Part shown: in pieces, positions 1 through 13,369 of the stretch | How the letters are laid out: each line of letters opens with the position of its first letter | Numbering within the stretch: position 1 is the first letter of the stretch | Assembly: GCA_013396525.1 (NCBI GenBank) | Contig: VWYX01000404.1 | Coordinates: 544,893-608,892 of the forward strand | Direction: 5' to 3' | DNA length: 64,000 nucleotides | From: Chaetorhynchus papuensis | Lineage: Eukaryota > Chordata > Aves > Passeriformes > Rhipiduridae | Position numbers and translations under genes: made by a program | The notes under the pieces: generated by a model | Database searches by the model: none | What the model saw: only the letters and a program-made list of their open reading frames with translations | What the model was told of the DNA's origin: nothing

Positions 1-2177
1 GCATGCTGTGTGTGTGGGTGGCAGCGCGTGAGCCTGCTCAAACGTGTCTGGATATGCAGCATGGGGGCTCCAACTCACAGATGACAGGAAGGACTGGGTT
101 TGAGCTTGCACATGTGTGTGCAGGTGTACTACGCCTGGTGAGGCAGGACCAAATGGAGCCCCAGGGCCTGAAATAAGAAGAGACGATAATTTTTGCAGTG
201 AAAGCATTCCCTTCACAGCAGAGGGTTTGAAAACAAATGGCTCTTCCAAAACAAATGGGGTTCGTCGGCCCCAGCACGGGAGAGAGCTGCCAAGAGGCTG
301 CTGGGTGGGAAAGGCCATGTCAACATTGGTTTAATCCCTCTGTCCTCCTGCTGCCTGCAGGGATGCTCTAGCAACATCCCTGCCTCTTGCACCCCAAGAT
401 ACTGGAAGGCCCCAGGGAGCAGTCTGGGGACTGCTCCTCTCTCAGGTTGTCCCTGGCTCCCCCTCCTTGGCTCCCCCAGGCCTGCCTGCCCAGTGGCTGA
501 AGTTCCTGGGAGGTTTTCATCCTCTGTCTGGACTCTCACTCCCTTTGCTGTAGGCACGGGGTATTTGTGCATCCAAGAGCAAAATGGAGGCTACACCCGG
601 GGCTTCTCAAAGATGTACAGACAGACAGTGAGAGGCAGCAGCAGGAGCTGCAATAAGGGAAATTCCCCCATAAACACATGCACAAATCATGAGGCCACTG
701 TGAGTGTTCTCAAATACTGCAGGAGGGGCTTGGAGAGGACTGTGCTTGGAGATACTCAGATGGAGCGGGGTGGCAATCTGTCCTTGGAGATACTTGATGG
801 GAGCAGCCCGGGAGCAGCCCAGGAGCAGCCTTCTTGGAGCTGGCCCAAGTGGGAGCAGACTGTTTCATGAAGCTCCACCATCTACATTGTTCTGGGGAGA
901 AGGTTCCTCCTGGAGTGGGGGCTTGCAAGTGAGAGCCCCATGCTCACAACCCAAGCAGGGTAGCAAGGGTGGGCATGGGGACTCTTGCCACCCCTTCTGT
1001 CCCCTGCAAAAGCCATGAGTCCAGGTGCTGCATCCTCATGTCCCATTGCTGCGAGTGAGTCTGCAGAATAGCCTGGATCTGTGCTTGGCTCCCATGATCT
1101 AGAGACCACTCTGCCTCATCCTCCTCATCTTTATCCTCCTCCTCCTCCAGCATATTCCTCCATGAAGGTCCTTTGGCACAGCTGCCCGCTATGCACTGTG
1201 ATGTCCGATTCATTCTGAACCAGTGTCTTGCTCACCAGAACCACTGAAAATACCTGGGACAAGGTTCAGCAGCATCTGGCAAATGTAGAATCTGCTCAAA
1301 AAATGTTTATGGAAGAGGAAAAAAATAGCAAAACTTCGAGGAAAGAGAGAAGACAGGCAGCAACCCTGTGAGACCCTTGCCTCAGGAGCGGGAAGCAGGA
1401 AACATAAGGAGCCATTTATTTTAAGTAAACTATAAATATCGGACTACAACAAATTCATGTAAGAAAAGAAAAGTTGGTCTGAATCCAAAGACTTACGAAA
1501 GGTCTTGAGCAAACATGTGTGATTGAGTCTGGCAATGTGGTGTGTGCGTGTGTGCCGGTGCATGTGCTAATCAAGGGCTGCAGCACTAGATACGGCATCA
1601 TCCCCCAAATTAAAAACAGAGCAAATTCAAAATCAAGACAGAAGTGTGTCGGAGTCTCATGGCTGATGATAAGATCAGTGGGTGGGAAGTGAGAGTGGAG
1701 CACGTCCCTCTGAAAATGCCTGCTCCAATTGGGAGCAGCTCTGTGCTGCCATGCCATGCTGCCACCCCCAGCACTGCCAGTGAAGAGCATCCTGAGTATG
1801 TGGGGGTGTGGAACTGGGGGACCTGTAGCTGCCCTGGACACGCTGCTATGGGGGATGCAGGTGCCACTGGTGCCCATGTCCTTCGCTGGTACTTCCTGCC
1901 AGGACTGTGGTGTGGGCTGTCAGGTCGGCTCTGGGTTTGTACCACCACTGCCAACCTCCTTTCCAAGTCCCTGTGAACTCTTACAAGCTGGGATGCAGCC
2001 ACATCCTCATGGAAACAGCGGGGTATCCCCAGCTCCATCAGCTGCCTCCCTGGAATGTCTTGGAGAAGAAAGTGTCAAGAACAGTGTCTGGTGGATGCAG
2101 CTGCACCGCGGTCTGCTGCAGCATGGGCAGGGGAGCCCTGCTAGGGAGGGATTTGGGCAGAGCTTGTTCATCACCCT
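1..2177. other. Non-coding, GC-rich; no gene seen
   Basis: No reading frame here resembles a known protein or has exon-like structure. The left edge is TG-rich, and a TCC/TCATCC-rich pyrimidine tract lies at about 1112-1152. Nothing else stands out. Confidence 0.6.
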
Positions 2178-2510
2178 AGAATCACAGGATGGTTTGTGTT
2201 GGAAAGGACCTTAAAGTCCATCCCATCCCACCACCTGCCATGGGCAGGGACACCTTCCACTGTCCCAGGTTGCTCCAAGCCCCATCCAGCCTGGCCTTGG
2301 ACACTTCCACGGATCCAGGGGCAGACACAGCTTCTCTGGGCACCCTGTGCCAGGGCCTGCCCACCCTCCCAGGGAACGATTCCTTCCCAGTATCCCATCT
2401 AACCCTGCCCTCTTGCCGTGAGAAGCCATTCCCTGTGTCCTATCACTGTATGCCCTTGCTAGAAGTCCCTCTCCAGCTCTCTTGTAGGCCTTTAGGTACT
2501 GATAGGCCTC
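2178..2510 (-). mobile_element. CR1 LINE fragment, 3' end
   Basis: A truncated CR1 non-LTR retrotransposon in minus orientation. The plus strand begins with the inverted terminal sequence (AGAATCACAGGATGG), followed by the familiar run (GGAAAGGACCTTAAAG, CATGGGCAGGGACACCTTCC, then CCAGCCTGGCCTTGG) and the more internal CTCTCTTGTAGGCCTTTAGG block. Only untranslated 3' sequence remains. 5' truncation is typical of CR1 insertion. The left boundary is clear and the right one approximate. The same subfamily appears in plus orientation at 61567-61730. Confidence 0.93.
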
Positions 2511-4189
2511 GTTTAGGTACAGGAGGGCCTCACTCAGGACTGATGTTTACAGGGTCACAAGATGATTGGCTTTAGTCACCAGTAAGTTTCCATCCTGGCC
2601 AGTACCCGAGTTGGAAGCTACAGGACTTTTTTTCCAGTAACAATGGTACTGTTCCACTTGGGCTACGACTCATTTTTTCCAAAGATCCTGTAACAATGGT
2701 ACCAATTCACTTGGGCTGTGATTCAGGTAAATGATTTACCAAGGCTAACAAGAATTACTGCTTATCCTTTGTTCCCCATCTTGGTTGGGCAGCTGATGTT
2801 CCTGTTACAGGCAGGATCGTTCCCTCCTGTACCATGCAAGAGCTCCTGGTACAGTCAAGGGACGCTTCACTGCCCAGCTACAGTCAGGGTTTATCAGGAA
2901 GTTCTGACACTGTAGAACTGGCCTGAGGAGAGGTGGGGGCAGGATGCACCACCCCAAGACCCATCCCACGGAAATGTCACAAACCCAGCCTTTCTAGTCC
3001 CAAACTAGCAGGCTTGGTGAGCAGCTCTTGTGTTGCAGAGCTTCAGCTTTTTGCAGCAGTCTTGGAGCTTGCTTGCACTCTATGAGCACTAGTAACTCTT
3101 TGGTCATACTTGGGCAGCTTTTGGCTGATCTGCCTCAGCTTTGTTTGGACCTGAGCCCTACTTTAACCTCAGGCAGAGAATAAATCTGATGGGCATGAGG
3201 TGCTGGCCCCTGCTGTGCTGCCAGGCTGATGACAGTGAACATATTGCTCTGCAAGGGGTGCCTGCTTTGTGTGACTGCTCTTATCACAGCCAGCTGACAT
3301 GTTTTGCCCTTTTCTTTCTGCCTGTGTGAAGTATCGCCCCCGTCCCCAGGGGCCAGCCTGACTTTCACCCGTGAGTCGCAGCGCTGCAGTGCTGCTGCCC
3401 GGGGCACCTCTGTCCCCTCTGCCTGCTGCAGCTGATGCTTCAGGCAGTGGGGGACGCCATCAGCGTGCCCAGGCCCAGTCTGGGCTGCAAGCGACCACGC
3501 AGCACCCAGTGCACCCACACCCCCTCAAGGATGGCTCTGCTGGCACCCTGGCTGCACCCACTCACTGCTCCTGGCTGCTGCCCTGGCCAGGGCTCGAGAG
3601 GCCATGTGCTGCTGCCGTGGGGCTGCTGCTGCCGTGGGGCTGCTGCTGCCGTGGGGCTGCTGCTGCCGTGGGGCTGCTCCTGCTGCATGGGACTGGCTGT
3701 GCAGGGACTGTGCCAGGGTGGGTGCCCCATGGTGGGCAGCTGGTTGCTGAATCTCAGTGGGATCTTGGGGTCCTTGTCCCACTGTGCTGAGGGTTCAACA
3801 CCTCCTGCACCACCATGCTGGTTCTGCCCTCTTCTTGCTGGTCTAAGAGTACAGGTGGAGCTGGGCTGGAGTGGACCAAGGTGTCAGCTGGCGTGCCACA
3901 TCACACCATGCCACCACTTCTCACCCCACACTGCCCACAGGAGGCTGCAGAGAGAGGTTTGACCTCCTGTGCTGCCTGTTTGATCCTTCAGGAACCTTGC
4001 AGGACTGTGGCATGCTTGGAGCCAGATGTGTCTGCAGGATTACAAACAACCCGAGTAACAGATTACCGTGTCACCACTCGTTTGCTCTGTCTGCCACCAG
4101 CATTGTCTGACATCTCTGTGGTCACTGTGGCATCCTTCAGCTGCCATCGCTTGTCACCATCAGTCACACACAGTACCCTCAGACTTGGC
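2511..4189. other. Non-coding; contains one minisatellite
   Basis: No supported gene. The stretch holds the 17-bp minisatellite at 3603-3690, listed separately, and otherwise ordinary GC-rich sequence. Confidence 0.55.
3603..3690. repeat. 17-bp minisatellite
   Basis: The unit CCGTGGGGCTGCTGCTG recurs with a period of exactly 17 bases (GTGGGG at 3617, 3634, 3651 and 3668) with almost no divergence, flanked by partial CTG-rich copies. A 17-base period shifts frame each copy, so this is not a coding repeat. Confidence 0.92.
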
Positions 4190-4292
4190 CATTAAGCAGA
4201 TTAGCCATAATTAGTACTGCCCGTCATCACTAATCATTATCTTCATTGTCAGTTTCAGCACCACCCAACGCCCACTAGTCCCATTTATTAGG
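4190..4292. other. Small AT-rich island with TAAT sites
   Basis: About 100 bases with several homeodomain-type cores (CCATTAAG, GATTAGCC, CATAATTAGT, CTAATCATTA, TTTATTAGG) inside GC-rich sequence. This is compatible with a short conserved regulatory element, but only base composition and motif density support it. Confidence 0.25.
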
Positions 4293-6160
4293 AGTGTGGT
4301 GGATTCTCTGGCGCGTGGCGTCTCTGATCCAAGATGAGATATCTTCTTTGAAGGGCACTGCTTGGCTTCAACATGTCCTGGAGACCCGCATCCCTGAGCA
4401 CGTTTTTCCAGTGCTCCTGAGGCACTGAGCAGGTTTGTCTCTTCCTGGCTTTGGAAGCACCTGCTACCAGTCCCTTCTGTGTGTGATAGGATGCTGCTGT
4501 CTCTGTGGTGAAATGAGACCCAGGTTGTGCTAAGGTGCCTGGGTGAGCTGAGGGGATGCTCAGACAGCCAGGCTGCTCTGGTGCATCTCAGGTGGGGATT
4601 TCAGGGACTGAAGGGAGGAGGACATGGTTGCAGACCAGTCCCTCTGTGTAGTCCCATCCCTCTCTACTCCCACAGGACTTTTGGGGCAGGAGCAGACACC
4701 TGGCAGGGTGGAGGTTGTGAGCAGGCTCTTGGGCAGAGTGGACACCCAGGGTTGGTGTCCTGCTCTGAAATGTGCTGAGTGGAAGCCCAAACCAGGGTGA
4801 ATGCAGTGCAGAAGGATGTTCTCCTTCCCTCCGGGGTGACAGCTCTGGTCTGTGCTGTGTCCTGCCCCACCGTGTCCCTCTGTGCTGTGCCCTGCCCTGC
4901 GTCCCCTGATGCTGTGTCCCTTGCATCCACCACAGCTGCTGTGCCAACAGGGATGCCTGCAGCACTTGTCTGGCACATAGCTGGTCCCAGCAGGGAGAGA
5001 CCAGCTGCTGTGCGTTTAGGAGAGACCCAGAAAATATTGGGGCGGGCTACAGGGAAGGTCAAACAAACCATTTATTTTCAGGCAGAACAGTCAGATGTGA
5101 ATGTCTCTGTTTAGGAATCACATCCAGATGCTGAAATTAAACATCTGGGCTTCACCTCTGTGTTTTGTCTGTGGCCCCCAAGCGTGGTGCAGCCTTTGGA
5201 ACCATCTGCTGAGGAGTTATCACCTCGTTCATCAGCTGCCCCTCACCCTCTAATGTGCTGGGAAGGGCTGGGAAGAGTCATGATTGCAGAGCCCCGCCGC
5301 TGGTCACGCTCTGCCTGCCCCCTGCTCCACCTCACAGGCTGCTCTGCAGCTGCCACTGGTGCGACGTGTCTGAGGGCCTCAGCTCCACAGGCCTTTGGCT
5401 CTTTCCCTGGGCAGCAATGTGGGAGCATGTTCAGTAAAACTTGGAAGAAGTCCTTTCATGTCCTGGACGAGATGAGGACTTTTCACTCTCCAAGAAGGGC
5501 TGAGGGGCAGACAGAGGGTTTTCACAGCCCCTGGGAGTCGGATGGGCAGTTCTGAGCTGCCAGCCCTGTGCCCTCGGGGGCATCAGTTCTTTGGCAGAGG
5601 TTTGCGTGCTGGGCATCTGCAACCCAGGCAGCTCATATCCTGCTGGACAACTCGGCTGGCACAAACAAATCCCTCAGCAGGAGGAGATCCTGAAACCCTG
5701 CATGCAGCCTATGCTGGAACAAAGCTGGCAGCGGGGCCAGAGTGCAGGGTGGCATGGGGAACGTGGCCAGGGTAAACCTCCCCCAACTCAGCTCCAGCTG
5801 TTTCCTCTGGGCCAGAGGGTGTGATGCTGGTGGGTACAGCCCACTGCCAGTGGGGCAGGTCTCAGCAGGGCTATGTCATGAGCAGAAGAAGCCAGAGGCT
5901 CTGAGGATGGCTCCAGAGAGCTGTTTGCCCTGGCGCTGTAGCTGCTGAGTCCTCTTCATTTGGCAGGGCCCTGGTGAAGGTGGTTTCTAGAGAGGGTCCA
6001 GGGCTTGCAGCCCCAGTGACATTTTATCTGGCAAGGTTCACGCTTGTTTACTGCATCAAGAGCTGCTGGCTTTCTCAACCAGAGCCCTTGCTGGCCTTAG
6101 GTGATCTAACCCATGCAGTGGCGCTAGTGATGGATGGGATCTGCACAGTGGTATTTGAAT
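4293..6160. other. Non-coding, GC-rich; nothing recognised
   Basis: Reading frames are short and look composition-driven. A degenerate CTGTGTCC/CTGTGCCC-rich patch lies at about 4836-4925. No gene, RNA or mobile element is recognised. Confidence 0.5.
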
Positions 6161-7500
6161 AGAATCACAGAATCATAGACTCATAGAACATGCTGAATGG
6201 GAAGGTACCCATCAGGATCATTGAGTCCAGCTCCAGGCCCTATGCAGGACACCCCAACAATCCCACCCTGTGCCTGAGAGCATTGTCCATACACTCCTTG
6301 AACTCAGACAGGTTTGGAGCTGTGACCACTTCCCTGGGAGTCTGCTCCAGTGCCGGACCACCCTATGGCTGAAAAACTTTTCCCTGATATCCAAACTAAA
6401 CCTCCCCTGAGATCTAGACATTTCCTTGAGTCCTGTCACTGGTCACCAGAGTGAAGGGGTCAGAGCTGTCCCTGTGCTGCCTCTCGGGAGGATGTTGAGG
6501 AGCTCAATGAGGTCTACCCTCAGTTCTCCTCTTCTCCAGGCTGAACACACCAAGTGCCCTCAGCTACTCCTCATACGGCCCCTCCAGACCCTTCCCCATC
6601 CTTGTGACCTCCTTTGGACGCTCTCCAATGGCTTAATGTCTTTTTAAAATTGCACACAGGACTTGAGGTGAGGCCACTCCAGTGTAGACCAGAGTGGGAC
6701 GATCCCCTCCCTGGCCTGGCCGGCGATGCTGGGCCTGGTGCCTCCCAGGACAGGGACGTCCCTCCTGGCTCCAGGGCACTGCTGACTCAGATCCAACTGG
6801 CCATCGACCAGGACCCCCGGGTGCCTTCCTGCAGCTTCTCTTCAGCCTCTCCTTCCCAGTCCACACACACAACCAGGACTGCTCTGTCTCAGGTGCAGAA
6901 TCTGGCACTTGCCTTTGTTAAATTCCACACAGTTGGTGATTGCCCATCTCTCATTTGTCAAAGGCCTTTCTGCCCTTGAGGAAGTCAACAGTTCCTCTCA
7001 ATTTAGTGTTGTTGGCAAACTTCCTTAGTATTCCTTTAAGTCCTGCATCCAAGCCATTAATGAAGATGTGGAAGAGAACTGGGTTGAGGATGGAGCCCTG
7101 CAGAACCCTATTAGTGACTGAACACCAGTGTGATGTCACCCCAGTCACTGTCCCTCTTCGTGCCTGACCCGTGAGGCAGCTGTAGGCTGGACAGTTTGTC
7201 CAGAAGGATCCTGGCAGAGACTGTATCAAAAGCTCTGCTGAAGTCCAAAAAGATCACATCTAGTGGCTTTCCTGGATCAAGCGGTTGGGTTACCCGGCTT
7301 TACAAGGAAATTGGGTTCAACAAGCAGGACTTTCTTCTCATGAAGTTGTGCTGGCTGTGATTGATGCCAGCATTGTCCTCCAGGTGGTTTTCAATACTCC
7401 CCAGAATAATATTTTCCAGGATTTTTGAGGGCACTGAAATGAGACTGACAGGTGCGTACTTTCTGGGGTCCTCCTTCAGCGGCATGAGGGAAATACTCCT
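6161..7500 (-). mobile_element. CR1 LINE, long 3' fragment with decayed reverse transcriptase
   Basis: The longest CR1 copy in the window, in minus orientation, with its 3' tail (AGAATCACAGAATCATAGAC) at 6161. Going right on the minus strand one meets the 3' region encoding the FFSHRVVRHWSRLPG-like tail (about 6330-6390), then reverse-transcriptase blocks in broken frames: FANNT (about 7003-7022), LQGSILNPVLF (about 7080-7115), DFSRAFDTV (about 7220-7246) and an EDPRKYAPVSL-like block (about 7440-7475). CR1 normally has FADDT at the catalytic site; here both aspartates are asparagine. The blocks lie in different frames with stops between, so the copy is dead. About 6680-6900 is more diverged. 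The right boundary is approximate. Confidence 0.92.
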
Positions 7501-10304
7501 TGCATTATGTAACCTCTGGGAGCTCAATAAGAGGGTATATTTTGCTGAGGGGACAACAACCCCATGGCTTCACTCCTGGGGTGGGATGGGAATCATCACT
7601 GTCCCAACAAAACCAAGACCTGGCTCTTGTGACTCGGCCGACCCAACCAGCTCATTCCTGCCTGTGTTGCTGTGGAGGTCACTGTGGCTCTGGCTTGCTC
7701 TTCCTCTGCTTTTCCAGGAAGACCCCCCCAAATATCCAGCAGGTCTGGAGGCAGGGGATGCTGGAAGTCTCCCTCAAGTCTATTTACCACTCAGTTTCTG
7801 GGCTAGCACTGCAGACTTGAGCTGCAACACGGAATCTGAGACCCTAAAGAAGGACAACGATCCTACCATGGGGACAGTCCTGCCTCCCCACAGTTCTTTC
7901 ACTTGCAGAAACCCAAGGCACATTACATCTTATAGCCTTGTACCAAGGACTCACCATCACTGGGACTGGCCATCAGCTTGGGAATTTCAACCTTTCCCTT
8001 TCTGGAGGTTAACCACAACTGCTTATTGGGGTAGATGGGGTTTGGAAGCAGAGCTGGAAAAACACAGCGCAAAATCCTCCTTGGTTCTATAAAATCTTCA
8101 AAACACGGATTACAATTTGAATTTCCCAAGTGACCTTTCTGGTTCAGAAGGGACTAAATGTCAAAAAGGTTGTTCAGCTGGCATCTTTCACTGCAGAGCT
8201 TTATGGTCCCCAGCACTCCTCTGTGGTCTGCCCTGCTGCAGCAGAGAGGAGGCTCGGTGCTGCTGCCTGAGGCCATGGCCGTGAGGAACGACCACAAACC
8301 TGGATGGGAAGGCCAACTTCATGCTTGCTGCTCCCTCAGAGTGTCAGGTGCATAAAGATCAAAGAGCTTCCCCTCATTTTGCTTCATTGTTCTGCTGTGA
8401 AACTCTGTAAATGTCCTGGCACAGGCAGGCTTGGAACACCTTCACTGTGCAAATATGATCCAAGATAATAAAAGAAAAACTTTGGTTCCTTCCAGCTGTT
8501 CCAAGAGGAAGGGAGTCTGACCACGAGCTGAAGCAGCGGAGCACAGGGTGTTGGAGTGGTCTCTGGTCCCAGGTCCCCTTCTCAGGACTGGGATGGCCAC
8601 TGGCTCTGGTATGCTGGACATGAGTCCCTGTCCTTGTTTCCCCATGGCTGGCTCCCTGCGCAGGCAGCTCTGCTCAGGGTGTGTCAGCCGTGGGTAATAA
8701 GCCAAGCTGACCTTGTTGGGCCCGCTCTGAAGAGTTCTTCATCCACCCTTTGCTTTTCTTTTGTCTCCTGAACCTGTTTTTACCCCTGAGACTTCAGCCT
8801 CAGCTCTGCATGGAGAGGAGCTGCAGTTGTATGTGAAAATGGGGCCAACTCTTGCCTCCCTCTGTGGGGTGCTGGGGTCAGGACTCAGCACCACGGGCTG
8901 ATCCTCATCAGTCTGCTCCATCCACTGTCACTGCCAAGAGCTGCCTGTGCCCCGCAGCAGGGCGGGGTCTGGCTGTGTGCAGCAGCATGGTGGCCACAGG
9001 GGTGGCCACACAGGGTCATCCCAGCTCTGCCACTGGCACTCCTGGTCCCTCACATGCAGCACGACTGGGTCTCGAAGAGTGTATCCTGACATCGTATTTC
9101 TGGCCCCATGTTCAGGCAGAGACACATTTGGAGATGATTAATTAGTAGAAAGGAAACAGGTCTAGAAATGAGGACCAGCTGCCAGCTGAAACAGGGAGCA
9201 GTGGTAAGTTTATTGTAAAGGCCAAAGGCTGTGAGCAGCAGCTCTGGAGGGTTTTGGGGATTCCTTGCAGCTAATTGCCATGTGACAAACCCTTCTTGTC
9301 TCTGCAGGCAGCCCCTGTGGGACAGAGACCAGCTTGTGGTGGTCTGTGGTGCCTCAGCTACAGCTTTGATTCAGAGTTAACCCACAGACAGGCTTGTTTT
9401 ACGCTGGCAGTTGACCCTGTTTGATTCAAAAAAGGCATGAGAGAAATGCCGGTGTGTTGGTGGCTGTTGAAGGCAGTGATTTGGATGTCCCTAAGTAGCT
9501 AATTGCTCCTGGGATGGTCTCATGTGAGTTCTTCTGTGATCTGGCAGGGCTGGACGCACAGCTCCAGTCCTTTTGGTGCAACATTGTGGGGTGTCTCTAA
9601 GTGCACCCCTGTGAGCTGCCAGCAAAATTATTCTTTTCTTGCCTTTTCCTAGCATTCTTTCTGAATGTAGGACCCAACAAACTAGGAGATGGGGCAGGAG
9701 GGAGGGATATGGAGCAAGGCAGACCCTGAATGAGAGCACCCTTGCTGAAGACACCTGCCTTGTGCTGTCTGCTGGGCTCAAGTTCAGGCTTGACTTCCAG
9801 GCAGGTATTCTGGGGGCTCTTCTCTATAAAAATTATCCTTCCCTCGAGTATCTTCATTAAATATAGCCCTGTTGCCTCCGTATTTTTTTCTGAGGTCACA
9901 ATCTTCAGGATGTCCCAAACGTGTGTGATTGTCCTTCGTTCCCTACCTTGTGCACCCCATGATTTCCACATCTCCACCTCCTTGGTGGCTCAGCAAGGTC
10001 TGGTGGGGATGGCACCAGTGTTCAGCGCCAGTGCTGGGGCCAGGCGGGGAGAGGGGACCATACTGTGGGCTTGTGCCTCATGGAACTCCCAGAAGCCCCT
10101 GGCTGCAACCCAGACATATCCATATACGTATGTGAGGCATCTTCTGCATGGGTGGCTCGGACCTCCTGGAGAAGCCCTGGGAGAAAGTGACTGAAAATCA
10201 GGAATTTCACCCTTTTGGAAATTGTGGTATTTCAGAATGTGCACCTGTCCTCAAGAAGGTGGAGAAATGAGCTTTTCCAGATCTTCCCTGGGCTGGAAAT
10301 TAAA
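7501..10304. other. Non-coding; nothing recognised
   Basis: No supported gene or repeat. A plus-strand reading frame runs across 7361-8092, but it begins inside the CR1 copy in antisense and shows no family motif. A small TAATTA motif occurs near 9137-9147. Confidence 0.5.
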
Positions 10305-10342
10305 AAGAAAAAAGAAAAAACAACCAACCAACCAAACAACAC
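10305..10342. repeat. A-rich / CCAA low-complexity tract beside the gap
   Basis: A-rich sequence grades into CAACCAACCAACCAAACAAC directly before a run of N. The gap was probably caused by this simple repeat continuing. Confidence 0.8.
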
Positions 10343-10419
10343 NNNNNNNNNNNNNNNNNNNNNNNNNNNNNNNNNNNNNNNNNNNNNNNNNNNNNNNNNN
10401 NNNNNNNNNNNNNNNNNNN
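10343..10419. other. Assembly gap (77 N)
   Basis: Seventy-seven unresolved bases. Translations running through it are meaningless. The true length is unknown. Confidence 0.99.
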
Positions 10420-13369
10420 CAGCAATGCTCAATTCTGAAAACCTCATTTTCAGTTTCCACACACTGGCCTGTGCCCTCTGGAGCTGGTGGGGCATCACTC
10501 TTCTCCCCAGACCAGGCTTCACAGGAGGTTTCATGTCAAGCTGATGTCAAACTGCTCAGGTTTGGCTAAACAAGCCCGAGGCTTGGTCTTTGGGAGAAAA
10601 CCAGAACTGTCCTGGAGGGAAGACATTACTTTTGCAGAAGCCGTGTGTTCCACCAGAAGACTGCCGATCACCAGTGCTGTAGGCAAGCGAGGCTTGGCTG
10701 AACAAGAAGAGCAGGATGTTCCAAAATGGGGACAAGCAACCCTGCACAGGGCTGGGCACCTCTGCCCAGCCAAGGGGTCTCTGCTCTGAGCTCGTGGGCA
10801 GAGCAGTGTGGAGTTCAGCCACCTGTGGCTGGGTGGGAAGGACCACCTGAAGGTTGCTGATGGAGGTAACCAGAGTCCATGGTGGACACACGGAGTATCT
10901 TTCTCCTGCCACATTCCCCAGAGCAAATGCTTAGAAGTGGGTGTCTGTGGGTAAGTCAGTATTTCATTGGCTGGAAGACGGGAGCTCCCAGTCCTTCACC
11001 TCATGAGTGGGGTCTCACCAGGAGCCACTGCTGAGGCTCTCCATCCCCACAGGGCAGTGGGATGCCAAGCTGGAAGGGCACGCAGAGGGACAGATGGGCA
11101 GGTGGGAGTGGGTCAGGTCTATCTTTTCTTTACTGACATGAACAAGAATAGTGAAATGCCTCATTCCTTTATTTCCCTTGGGACTGGCTGTCCCCACAGG
11201 ATCCTGCCCTGGCTTGGGCTGTTGGTAGGGCCAATCTGTGCAGCAGTGGTTGGGAAGACGTAACCCTTGTCTGTGAAAGAACATGAAGTAATATCACAGG
11301 ACATGATGTTACCTGCGGCAAGGCCTGATAGCACCTAAGGTGAACCAGCAGCTCCCAGGCTCAGAGCTGCCCAGACATCCCCAGCACCCTGCTTAGGGCT
11401 AATCATGACTCCTTTTTTTGGAGATGTTTGACTAGGGAAGTTGCTGATGGGGTAGCTGATGGCCTCCCCACTTTGGGGGATGTGGCTCCTGCAGTTTCAG
11501 GCACCCTTGAGGGTGAGCATGCCTGACCCAGGAGGTTTGGCTGCTGTCCTTGTGGGACACATGCTCTGGTTGCAGTGGGACATTGCAAGAGATGCCCACG
11601 TGGGGCTGGGATGGTGGTATAGGGTCTGGGTGAAGGGGGGACTCAGGTGCCCTGGGGTGGAGGGTGTTGTGCATGATCCTGGGTGGGGAGGAGCAAGTGA
11701 TCCTCAGGGACAGGAGAGCAGGTGGAGGCAGTCCCGTTGTGGAGATGGGGGGTCTCTAGGGGTGCCCTTCCCAGCCCCACAGCATGGGCAGGTGGGGCAT
11801 TGCCCCTCCAAGCTGCTCCCCTGGCTGCAAAGCCCTACAGCCAGGAGGACTCAGAGGCACTTTGCCCTGCCAGAGTGAGCCAGACCCCCTGCCTGGCATG
11901 GGAGCAGCAGGCAGAGCTCAGCTTAACTGGGCTAATTAGAGTGTAAAACCACCGAGAGCATTCCAAAGGGCAGCGTATTTGGGATGTCACATGTGTATCC
12001 CAGGTATTTTCCGTGCTTTATCCATTCCCTCTCCAGGGGAGCCGAGCAGAGAGCTGAAATTCAGGGCTGCAGGGGCCACCCCACCACCCCATTCCCATTG
12101 CCTCTTGCCCTGGCCTGCTCTTCCCACGACTTACCCTGACTGATCCTCTGCAGAGTTCAGCACCAGGCTGGCACCTGCAGTTGGGGGGAGCGAATGGGGC
12201 CCCTGCAGTGCCATGGCCTCTCTATGGCCAGACTGCCAGTCCCAACCCTGCTGGAGTCCTGACGGGCTAACCAGGGCTGCTGGCTGGGAGCCAGGCTTGG
12301 CCTCAGTTAGGACCACACAGGGCCCTGCACCTCTCAGCCCCAGGCTGAACTGTGGGCAGAGCTTCTGGATGGTGCTACTTCCAGCTGTGGGGCCTGGATC
12401 CATCCTGGTGCTGCCAGCTGGTTCTGGCCCTGTTGCACCAGCTCTGGCTGGCTGTGCCTTCATCCTCCTGGGCAGCAGAGGAGGATGGGCTGGCAGCTCT
12501 AAACTGACACTCAGCTGCTGTGTCAGGGTGGTCTCTGCTCCTGGGGTGAGGATCAGGAACCTCTTCATCTTCAGGTCAGTGTAAGGGAGGGGTGTGGCTG
12601 CATCCCAACCGCAGTTGCTGAAGTTTCCAGCCACCATGGAAACCCCAAGCCCATGTGTTAGAGGGGTGGGAAAACAGTGGGTGAAGACACAGATGGGTGT
12701 TTATGAAAAGTTTTTGCAATGTGTCAGTTTCTAAGCCTGCAATGGTGTTTTGCTGGCTTTCAGATGGAGTTGTGGTGGAAAGGTAAGGGCATGGCTTGTT
12801 CAGATGTGTGTCCATGGGAACATAATAATGGCTTCCCAGGTTTTAGGTCAACTTCCAATCCTAGAGGTAAGGCAAGAAGCCAGCACTTGAGTGGCCCAGA
12901 CCCTCAATCAAACCAGCTCCTTTTTGGGGGATGGTGGAAGGGAGCTCCTCACTTCAGTCACTCCTTTTTCGGCAGCCATGAATACAGGCAGGAGGTGAAT
13001 TTCTGGAGAAGTGGCTGAGTGATCCTCATGGAATGTGGCAGCACCTCACTGATCCCAGGGCCTTGCTCCTCTCTTGATGTGAGTTGCACATCTGGACACA
13101 GAGCCACGAATCAGATGGATATACTGGTTCATGGAGACATTACCCCATGCAAGGAAATGTTCAGCACAGGATGAAATGTCTCATGGTGCTCTCAGACCTA
13201 GTGAGCTCTCACTTCTGTGGCTGCAGGGATCAGCTGTCTGCTCTGGCAGCAGAGTTGGTCTCAAACCCACTGCCACGGTGGCAGAGGCAGTGATGAGGAG
13301 GGGGTCCTTTCTCTCAGCAGACTGCCACTTCTAAACCCATCTTCTAACACAGATTGGCTTTGAAGGAAA
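10420..13369. other. Non-coding; nothing firm
   Basis: Ordinary GC-rich sequence without a supported exon. A slightly AT-richer patch at about 11925-12045 (GCTAATTAGAGTG, GTGCTTTATCC) is a weak candidate regulatory island. Confidence 0.5.

Noticed and set aside
7361..8092. Plus-strand frame of 243 codons.
   Set aside because: It begins in antisense to the CR1 reverse-transcriptase region and has no recognisable domain.
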